NCBI GenBank assembly: GCA_946538795.1
Contig: CAMNGY010000080.1
Coordinates: forward strand, 1 to 6,825
Direction: 5' to 3'
DNA from: an uncultured Treponema sp.
GTDB lineage: Bacteria; Spirochaetota; Spirochaetia; Treponematales; Treponemataceae
DNA length: 6,825 bases
Shown here: piece by piece, positions 1 through 5,421 of the stretch
How positions within the stretch are numbered: the first letter of the stretch is position 1
Layout: the number at the start of each line of letters is the position of its first letter
The notes under the pieces: model-generated
Told to the model about the DNA's origin: nothing
The model's input: only the letters and a program-made list of their open reading frames with translations
The model's database searches: none
Made by a program: the position numbers and the translations under genes

Positions 1-151
1 CTTTGTCGCATAAAACCAAAAACAGGCGGAAGAAGACCGGAGACCGCTCATTTCTGGGCGGCAAACGCATGGACCGGGCAAAAAGGGACAGAATCCGCGG
101 CCGACCACCTGCGGGCAGTACTCCCGCAGACCCGGACAAAACGCGGGCTTG
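1..151. other. Region after the operon, no supported gene
   Basis: Apart from the hairpin, I see no supported gene here. On the minus strand, frames opening at ATG 70 and ATG 41 run off the left edge, but neither has a Shine-Dalgarno sequence and only 14-23 codons are visible. On the plus strand a basic open frame from a TTG at 3 runs into the azlCD 3' end and has no recognisable product. Confidence 0.5.
109..129. repeat. GC-rich hairpin downstream of azlCD
   Basis: Perfect seven-base arms CTGCGGG and CCCGCAG enclose a seven-base loop, beginning 22 bases after the azlCD stop. Two G-T wobble pairs could lengthen the stem. The nearest T-run (TTTTT on the minus strand, at 80-84) begins 25 bases beyond the stem, so this is not a canonical intrinsic terminator. 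It may stabilise the mRNA 3' end or act in Rho-dependent or pausing-type termination. Confidence 0.45.
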
Positions 152-1312
152 TCAGCCCTGCATAACCCGGCTCAGAACCATGAAAACGGCGGTGGAGCCG
201 AATATCGTGACAAGATGGTTCCGCGCAAGAATATTAAGAAGCAGGGCCAAGGCCCCTCCGGCAAGCTGAGGAATCCCGAACGGGTATGAAAAAAGCTCTG
301 CGTCCTTGAGGCTGTATACGATCAGTATGGCGATGACCATTGACGGTATATACCTGGCGACAAACTGAATCGCGGGCGGCGGATCCCTCCTGGCAAAAAG
401 GGCGAACGGGAAAAGGCGCTCGCAGAAAATCACTGCGCCTGACAGGACAGAGGCTGCCACGGCCACCGCCATTCCGGAATTCCCCGCCACCGGAGTCCGG
501 CTCTCCCCTCCCCCGGACAGGCTTATCAGGACAAGGCCGGCGGCAAGAACAAGGCTGAGCACAATGAAGGACACGAAGGCCGCCATCTGCCTGGCGCCTC
601 CCCGGGCAAAGCCCCTCCCCCTTGAAAGCATGATCACGTCCACCCCAAGGATGATTGCCAAAAAAATTATGTTGGACGGAGCCAGAAGCCCCGTCCTGCA
701 CAGGATGACGGAAAGCAGGCAGGAGGAAAAGCCAGCCAGAGGAGGGAGCCAGTCGCCCGAAGCCTTTATCTGCGAGAAGAGGATTATCAGGAAGAGCGAC
801 GTCAGGGCGAAGTCCACCCCGACCAGGTACCCGGAAAGCCCGTAAGTCGCCAGGAAAGAGCAGGCAAGCGCGCCTATCACGCACCCCGCCGTCCAATAGA
901 TGTAATCCAGGATGCCTATCATCCCCAGGAAGGGGCCGGCAGGAACAGATGGCGGAACGTCTGTCGCGGTCAGGACAGCATAGGTTTCATCAGTCAGCGT
1001 GAACACAATGGGGAATTTCCATCTTCCCACGGCCTTTGTCTTCTCTATCAGGGACAAACCGTAGACGATGTGCCGGATGTTGACGAAGAACTCGGTGAGG
1101 ACTATCTCAAGGACGCCGGCACCCGCACCCAGAAGCCCGGCCGCAATGTACTGGCCCGCCCCGGAGTACATGACCAGGCTCATGAAAAGGCTCATCCACC
1201 AGGGGTAGCCGGCCTGTACTATCATAACCCCGAAGGGAATCCCTATAGCGATATAGCCAAAGAAAATAGGCGCCGTTATCCTGCGGCACTGCCTTAAAAT
1301 ATATGAGTCCAT
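152..1312 (-). CDS. azlCD: AzlC-AzlD fusion, predicted amino-acid exporter
   Basis: This 386-residue integral membrane protein joins the two subunits of an AzlCD/YgaZH-type exporter, which in known cases export branched-chain amino acids or methionine and are normally separate genes. Residues 1-230 are AzlC: GYIAIGIPFG at 19-28, YSGAGQY at 49-55, FFVNIRHIVYGLSL at 75-88 and LTDETYAV at 106-113, with several hydrophobic helices to about 229. Residues 279-386 are AzlD: ERLFPFALFARRDPP at 298-312, YIPSMVIAILIVYSLKD at 321-337, then PFGIPQL (344-350) and two closing helices. The joint at 231-278 holds a basic loop, an extra hydrophobic helix (about 243-266) and a Gly/Ser-rich stretch. The chosen ATG lies 15 bases after the tyrA stop, with a weak AGG as ribosome site, and gives a normal AzlC N-terminus. 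Being third in an aroF-tyrA operon suggests, but does not show, export of tyrosine or related amino acids. The family call is firm; the substrate is not. Confidence 0.92.
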   Translation of the reverse strand: MDSYILRQCRRITAPIFFGYIAIGIPFGVMIVQAGYPWWMSLFMSLVMYSGAGQYIAAGLLGAGAGVLEIVLTEFFVNIRHIVYGLSLIEKTKAVGRWKFPIVFTLTDETYAVLTATDVPPSVPAGPFLGMIGILDYIYWTAGCVIGALACSFLATYGLSGYLVGVDFALTSLFLIILFSQIKASGDWLPPLAGFSSCLLSVILCRTGLLAPSNIIFLAIILGVDVIMLSRGRGFARGGARQMAAFVSFIVLSLVLAAGLVLISLSGGGESRTPVAGNSGMAVAVAASVLSGAVIFCERLFPFALFARRDPPPAIQFVARYIPSMVIAILIVYSLKDAELFSYPFGIPQLAGGALALLLNILARNHLVTIFGSTAVFMVLSRVMQG

Positions 1313-1327
1313 TGCTTCAGCCTGCCG

Positions 1328-2233
1328 CTAGCTCCGGATGGATCCCATCCTCATGCGGCGGCCCCTCGTGTCCTCCAGCAGGGCCTTAAGCCCCTCGGAA
1401 TCGCAGGAATCTATGAGATTACGGAATTCAGACATCTTGCCGACGAAGCGGTCTATATGGTCAACCAGCTTCTCCCTGTTGGATATGAAAAGCTCCGTCC
1501 ACAGGGGGGCGTTTATCATGGCTATGCGGGTCAGGTCCTCAAAGCTGCCGCCGCCGAAAGCCGTTATCCCCTCGTCGCCAGCGCTTTCCACCAAAGCCGA
1601 AGCTATGACGTGGCACAGCTGGGAGGTAAAGCCTATCTTGTAGTCATGGGTCTGGCAGTCGGTCTCGGTTATGCGGGTGAAGCCCATCGCCGTCACAAGG
1701 TCCCTCATCAGGGCAAGGTTCTCCTCCTTGTTGAACGGCTGCGGAATCAGAATATAATTATGCCTCACGAAGAACTTCGCGTCCGACGCGGCGTATCCTT
1801 CCTTCTCCCCGCCCGCCATAGGATGCCCGATGATGAAATCCACGTCGGGGCGCAGCAGTGCCGGAAGCCTCTCCTCGAAAATGCCCTTGACTCCGCTTAT
1901 GTCGGTCACGATCGCGCCGGACTTGAAAGCGTCCTTGTTCGACTCCAAAAAATCCAGCGTCGCATGCGGATACAGACATATATATACCACGTCACACTCA
2001 GGAAGCATATCGCGGACCTTGTCGCTCGTGAATGTCGCATCCACGACCCCGTCGGCCAAAGCCTGCGAGAGGCATGCCGTGCTCCTGTTGCAGGCAAGCA
2101 CGCGCCCCTTCGCCCCGCTCATTGAAAGCAAGTTCTCACGTATCGCCTTGGCAAGGGATCCGCCCATTATGCCAAGACCCACTATGCCGTAAGTCAGATC
2201 CTGAAGACGCCGGACTTCTTTGTTTTCTTCCAT
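1328..2233 (-). CDS. tyrA: Prephenate dehydrogenase, monofunctional
   Basis: TyrA oxidatively decarboxylates prephenate to 4-hydroxyphenylpyruvate, the committed step to tyrosine. The protein has 301 residues. A Rossmann domain starts at about residue 14 with GLGIMGGS (19-26), followed by TDISGVK at 110-116 and GHPMAGGEKEG at 136-146. The helical dimerisation domain carries THD at 195-197, SQLCHV at 204-209 and GGGSFEDLTRIA at 227-238; H137, H196 and S/Q 204-205 are the expected substrate-site positions. There is no fused chorismate mutase and no C-terminal ACT domain, so tyrosine feedback on this enzyme is not expected by the usual route. At the end of the second beta strand, where NAD-dependent family members usually have an acidic residue, the sequence reads CNRS (48-51). 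That may point to NADP use. An arogenate-using enzyme cannot be excluded. The gene sits 15 bases after aroF with only a weak GGGG as ribosome site. Confidence 0.94.
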   Translation of the reverse strand: MEENKEVRRLQDLTYGIVGLGIMGGSLAKAIRENLLSMSGAKGRVLACNRSTACLSQALADGVVDATFTSDKVRDMLPECDVVYICLYPHATLDFLESNKDAFKSGAIVTDISGVKGIFEERLPALLRPDVDFIIGHPMAGGEKEGYAASDAKFFVRHNYILIPQPFNKEENLALMRDLVTAMGFTRITETDCQTHDYKIGFTSQLCHVIASALVESAGDEGITAFGGGSFEDLTRIAMINAPLWTELFISNREKLVDHIDRFVGKMSEFRNLIDSCDSEGLKALLEDTRGRRMRMGSIRS

Positions 2234-2248
2234 ACAAAATGCCCCGGC

Positions 2249-3283
2249 CTATATGGACCTGCCCTCAACCGCGGCGTACTTGGACAGCTTGCCGCAAAGG
2301 GACTCGAATTCTTCCGGCCTCAGCTGCTGGGACGCATCGCTCAGGGCCTTCTCAGGATTGCAGTGGACCTCAATCTCAAGACCGTCGGCCCCAGCCGCTA
2401 CCGCGGACTGCGCCAGGACCGGTACCATCCAGCGGATACCGCAGGCATGGCTGGGATCGGCCACGACAGGCAGGTGCGAGACCCTGTGCAGGTAGGGAAT
2501 CGCGCTCAGGTCCAGGCAGTTCCTCGTATAGCCGTCGTATGTGCGTATGCCCCGCTCGCAGAGGATGACGTTCTCGTTGCCGTTCGCCATTATGTACTCA
2601 GCGCTCATGAGCAGCTCGTTTATCGTCCCCGAAAGCCCCCTCTTGAGCAGGACGGGCTTTCCAGCCTTGCCCAGCTCCTTCAGGAGGTCAAAGTTCTGGA
2701 AGTTCCTCGCCCCCACCTGTATGAGGTCCACGTCGCCAAAGTATTCCAGCTCAGAAGCCGCCATCAGCTCGGTGCATACGGGGAGTCCGGTCTCTTTTTT
2801 TGCCAGGGACAGAAGGCGCAGGCCCTCCTTCCCCATTCCCTGAAAGCTGTAAGGGGATGTGCGCGGCTTGTAGGCACCGCCACGCAGGATCCTCGCACCT
2901 GCCTTCCTGACGGCCCTTGCGGCATCCAGGAGCTGCTGCTCGCCTTCCACGGAACAGGGACCGGCAATCAGGACGACGCTCTTGCCGTCGCCTATCGTAC
3001 AGGGGGTCACGCCCGCCTGTCCCGCCCCGATCGTGACGACGGTGTTCTCCGGGTGGAAGGAACGGCTGGCCATCTTATAAGGGGCGGAAACGCGCTCCGC
3101 GCTCTCAACAACGTCATTCGCAAGCAGGTCCTCAGGGTCAATCTTGGACGTATCCCCCAAAAGCCCTACGATAGTCTTGTCAACACCCTTTGATATATGT
3201 ACGCCGAAGCCCCTCTTCTTAACTCCGTCCAGGAAGGAATCAAGCTCGGCTTCCTTCACGCCTTTCTTCAAAACGATAATCAT
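2249..3283 (-). CDS. aroF: 3-deoxy-7-phosphoheptulonate (DAHP) synthase, type I-beta with N-terminal regulatory domain
   Basis: The enzyme condenses phosphoenolpyruvate and erythrose 4-phosphate to DAHP, the first step of the shikimate pathway in the cytoplasm. It has 344 residues, close to the Thermotoga-type enzyme. Residues 1-70 form the ferredoxin-like domain, starting with the typical MIIVLKKGV. In that family this domain confers feedback inhibition by tyrosine or phenylalanine. The TIM barrel follows, with AGPCSVE at 107-113, RGGAYKPRTSP at 134-144, GARNFQNF at 191-198, LKRG at 213-216, ERGIRT at 243-248 and DPSHA at 276-280. The four metal ligands expected from the T. maritima enzyme are present as C110, H279, E305 and D316. 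The start is supported by AGGAG nine bases upstream and by a promoter just before it. The gene ends with TAG, 15 bases before tyrA. All active-site residues I checked are intact. The aroF symbol follows common Gram-positive and Thermotoga usage; aroG or aroH names are also used. Confidence 0.96.
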   Translation of the reverse strand: MIIVLKKGVKEAELDSFLDGVKKRGFGVHISKGVDKTIVGLLGDTSKIDPEDLLANDVVESAERVSAPYKMASRSFHPENTVVTIGAGQAGVTPCTIGDGKSVVLIAGPCSVEGEQQLLDAARAVRKAGARILRGGAYKPRTSPYSFQGMGKEGLRLLSLAKKETGLPVCTELMAASELEYFGDVDLIQVGARNFQNFDLLKELGKAGKPVLLKRGLSGTINELLMSAEYIMANGNENVILCERGIRTYDGYTRNCLDLSAIPYLHRVSHLPVVADPSHACGIRWMVPVLAQSAVAAGADGLEIEVHCNPEKALSDASQQLRPEEFESLCGKLSKYAAVEGRSI

Positions 3284-3292
3284 AGCGAAAAA

Positions 3293-3297
3293 CTCCT
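3293..3297 (-). promoter_or_regulatory. Ribosome binding site of aroF
   Basis: AGGAG on the minus strand lies nine bases before the aroF ATG at 3283. It is the clearest Shine-Dalgarno sequence of the left-hand operon; those before tyrA and azlCD are weak. Confidence 0.7.
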
Positions 3298-3300
3298 GTG

Positions 3301-3309
3301 TTTGACAAA
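3301..3309. repeat. Nine-base palindrome at the predicted transcription start
   Basis: TTTGACAAA is a perfect palindrome around a central base. It overlaps the downstream edge of the -10 box. Its TTGACA (plus strand, 3302-3307) also forms a six-base inverted repeat with the -35 hexamer (TGTCAA on the plus strand, 3330-3335). It could be a repressor operator, but such short AT-rich symmetry can arise by chance. Confidence 0.3.
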
Positions 3310-3335
3310 ATATGTGAAAATGGCAAGACTGTCAA
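3307..3335 (-). promoter_or_regulatory. Sigma70-type promoter for aroF-tyrA-azlCD
   Basis: On the minus strand, a perfect -35 hexamer TTGACA (3335-3330) is separated by exactly 17 bases from TATTTT (3312-3307), which matches the -10 consensus at 4 of 6 positions. It lies in the only sizeable gap between genes and is AT-rich against a GC-rich background. The predicted transcription start is near 3300, leaving a leader of only about 17 bases. That is too short for an attenuator or riboswitch, so control would be at the promoter or by enzyme feedback. Confidence 0.72.
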
Positions 3336-3361
3336 GGGAATTGGAAAACCAGAAGAAGGAA

Positions 3362-4624
3362 TCAGGAATTTTGAGCGTGAGAAGCGAAGCCCTGATCCTT
3401 GGAACACAGCCCCTCATTCTCATGGAAGAGAGCGTACGCATCTATGCCGTTTATGACGGTGCCCTCCGGGTATGCCTTGAGCAGGTTGGCCCTGCCGTCC
3501 ACCAAATGGCGGCTCGTTATGCCGTGCCGTATGGACAGCTCGGCCTCCATGAGGGCCGCATAGTGGTCGGCCAGCCGGACCAGCCTGCCGTCCACAGGAC
3601 GGAAAGAATCCTCGTTGTAGCGCCCGTTGAGGTCCTCCCAACTGACGTGCACGGCATGGGAATCTATCATCGCGCGGTTGGAAAACTCGTCGCTGGTGAA
3701 GTAAAGGACCTCGTCCCTGTAAAAGTCGTCCATAAGGGGAACCAGCTCCTGGGCCACAATCTGGTCCTCGATGTTCTTGACCACGTTAGGGAGGGCCAGG
3801 GTCGCCTGCTTGACCGGTGATATGATGTCGCGGGTTACGGATTCCGGCAGATCGTGGAAGAGGGCTGAAAAGAAGTTGTTGTAGGACCTTCCCCGGCACA
3901 TCCTCTGGCCTGTCTCCCTCTCCAGGAGCAGGGTCAGGACGGCCACGAAGAAGCAGTGCCCCAGGACCGACGTGCGCGGGACCCTGGGAGTCTGGTTCCA
4001 GCGGGTCTGAAACCTCAGCTGCTCTATCCTCATCAGGAACTCGAAAGGCTTCTGGCGGGTTATCAGCATCTGCAGGCCCCTCAAGTCCAGGTACTGCTGC
4101 AGGTCGGCGTTTATCTGCGTGCGTATGCTGTCCAGCCTGGCGGCCTCGTTGACGGGGCTTATCATCTCAAGCTCCCGGAGCGTGGAATACTTGTGGGCGG
4201 CCCGGAAAATCCGCGCGGTCTCCTCCTGCCCGCAGGCGAAGGGGATCGTCCCGCTCATGTTCCCGATGTAGACGGTGAAACGCTTGAAAAGCTCGCGGTC
4301 ATCCATCAGCTTTTTGTACTGGTCCAGGACCCACTCGTTCAGCTTGATGAACTCATTCGGATACTCGGTCTTGATTAGCCTCTGGACGGGGCTTTTTATG
4401 TCGCAGAGGGCTATCTTGCGCAGGAGGTCAAACAGGGACGCGTATATCATCCAGTCCCAGTCAACCTGCACCCCCCGCTCCTCCTCATACTTGCCTATGA
4501 TATAGGCGCTGAACATCTTCTCCGCGTCCTTGTCCATCTCCACGATGTCAAAGGGGCGCACGAGGTCGTTCCAGCGGACGATGGAGAAACCCTCGAAAAT
4601 CTTAAGGGCAAGGCTTCTGTTCAT
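3362..4624 (-). CDS. YfbR-like HD-domain phosphohydrolase with a decayed N-terminal HD copy
   Basis: This is a 420-residue cytoplasmic HD-superfamily hydrolase. Residues about 195-400 match the E. coli 5'-deoxynucleotidase YfbR, which hydrolyses dNMPs to deoxynucleosides. As I recall that enzyme, R18/W19, H33, H68-D69, E72, D77 and D137 correspond here to R208/W209, H223, H257-D258, E261, D266 and D353. Spacing is identical from R208 to H223 and from H257 to D266, and SPVK at 269-272 corresponds to TPVK in YfbR. E. coli YfbR is about 200 residues, so the first 190 are extra. They align with the second half at a constant offset of 191 (RWN 17-19 with 208-210; residues 64-80 with 255-271), but the metal-site residues are replaced: K32, D66-L67 and H144 instead of H, HD and D. 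I infer an inactive pseudo-HD domain. The start ATG overlaps the preceding stop (ATGA) and has no clear Shine-Dalgarno sequence, implying translational coupling. Fold and active site are well supported; the exact substrate is inferred. Confidence 0.87.
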   Translation of the reverse strand: MNRSLALKIFEGFSIVRWNDLVRPFDIVEMDKDAEKMFSAYIIGKYEEERGVQVDWDWMIYASLFDLLRKIALCDIKSPVQRLIKTEYPNEFIKLNEWVLDQYKKLMDDRELFKRFTVYIGNMSGTIPFACGQEETARIFRAAHKYSTLRELEMISPVNEAARLDSIRTQINADLQQYLDLRGLQMLITRQKPFEFLMRIEQLRFQTRWNQTPRVPRTSVLGHCFFVAVLTLLLERETGQRMCRGRSYNNFFSALFHDLPESVTRDIISPVKQATLALPNVVKNIEDQIVAQELVPLMDDFYRDEVLYFTSDEFSNRAMIDSHAVHVSWEDLNGRYNEDSFRPVDGRLVRLADHYAALMEAELSIRHGITSRHLVDGRANLLKAYPEGTVINGIDAYALFHENEGLCSKDQGFASHAQNS

Positions 4625-5421
4625 TTGCTGGCGCCGGACTTCATGTCGGCATCCAGCTTGTTCTTCCAGACTATGGCCTTCTTCTTTATCTCCTCGGATG
4701 CCTCATTGTCGCTCAGCACCATGGCAACCCGCCTGGCAGCTATAAGCAGGTTCACAGCCTGCTTCATGTCGTCGGCCCGGCGGCTTCCCAGCTCGTACTT
4801 GTCGCGGTAATCCATGGCGCTGTCGTCCAAGAGCTTCCTTATGAGGCGGATGTACAGGACGGACGTCTCGTAGTTGGGCGAATTGGGGTCAAAGTTGTCC
4901 TTCGCGGCCTGCTTCATGTCCAGCAAGTTCTTGGCAATGACCACGAAGCGCCCGCGTATCTCCACGAAGGTCCACTTCCACTTGGAGTTGTCTCCGAAGG
5001 CATCGGCCAGGAGCTTTATCGTCAGCCCGAACTTGCGCACCAGGTAATAGCGCTGGCTTATGGGTATGCTTGCTATGGCGGCAAGCTTAGGCTCCAGGTC
5101 GGCATAGGGGCAGTCCACGAAGTTGGACACCACGTCCTCCACGTAAATCAGGGCCTTGTAGATTATCTTCCTGGCATCGTTGAGCGCATCGTTGTTCTTG
5201 AAATTCAGGATGTTCACGGACAGGGTGTTCTGGGCCATGTACAGGGAGGAAAGGGAAAGCATCATGTCGGCAAGGGCCAGCTTCTTTATCTCCGCGCCGT
5301 CCTTGTTGGTCTTCATCTCGGCGTTCTGGGCCTTCTCCTTGTCCAGCACCGCCTTTATCTGCTCCTTGATGGGCTTGCATCTCTCGCTGAACTCGTTCCT
5401 CTTCTCGTTACTTGTTGCCAT
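4621..5421 (-). CDS. Unrecognised all-helical Lys-rich protein between recN and HD hydrolase
   Basis: I do not recognise this family. The start chosen is the ATG at 5421, giving 266 residues. It shares its A with the recN TGA stop and is six bases after GGAGG; a GTG one codon upstream (5424) is a possible but worse-spaced start. There is no signal peptide and no convincing membrane helix, so it is probably cytoplasmic. The protein is rich in Lys, Asp, Leu and Ala and looks entirely helical, with a charged N-terminal segment (about 1-50) of coiled-coil character. The most distinctive patch is an aromatic/basic stretch around 146-160 with WKW at 148-150 and FVEIRGRF at 152-159. A second basic stretch is at 189-231. 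No catalytic motif, metal cluster or nucleotide loop is visible. Its stop overlaps the HD gene by four bases (ATGA). The reading frame is certain from tight packing and a good ribosome site; function is open. A structural or repair-accessory role is only suggested by its neighbours. Confidence 0.85.
   Translation of the reverse strand: MATSNEKRNEFSERCKPIKEQIKAVLDKEKAQNAEMKTNKDGAEIKKLALADMMLSLSSLYMAQNTLSVNILNFKNNDALNDARKIIYKALIYVEDVVSNFVDCPYADLEPKLAAIASIPISQRYYLVRKFGLTIKLLADAFGDNSKWKWTFVEIRGRFVVIAKNLLDMKQAAKDNFDPNSPNYETSVLYIRLIRKLLDDSAMDYRDKYELGSRRADDMKQAVNLLIAARRVAMVLSDNEASEEIKKKAIVWKNKLDADMKSGASK

Noticed and set aside
1..70. Start of a further minus-strand gene at ATG 70 or ATG 41
   Set aside because: Neither has a Shine-Dalgarno sequence, and the few visible codons match nothing I recognise. 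The window ends before this can be decided.
3..269. Basic 88-residue open frame on the plus strand starting at TTG
   Set aside because: It overlaps the conserved 3' end of azlCD antisense, has no visible ribosome site and has low-complexity Arg/Lys/Pro composition typical of a shadow frame.
234..896. 220-residue open frame on the minus strand inside azlCD
   Set aside because: It is an alternative frame of a clear membrane protein, with Arg/Gly/Pro-rich composition and no motif.
1457..2125. 222-residue open frame on the plus strand
   Set aside because: It lies wholly antisense to tyrA, whose conserved motifs run through the whole stretch. Long antisense frames are common in GC-rich DNA.
2363..3193. 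276-residue open frame on the plus strand
   Set aside because: It is antisense to aroF, whose metal ligands and substrate motifs span it, and has no recognisable domain.
3302..3330. Promoter on the plus strand from TTGACA at 3302
   Set aside because: The position 17 bases on reads AAGACT, which is not a -10 box, and no plus-strand gene follows.
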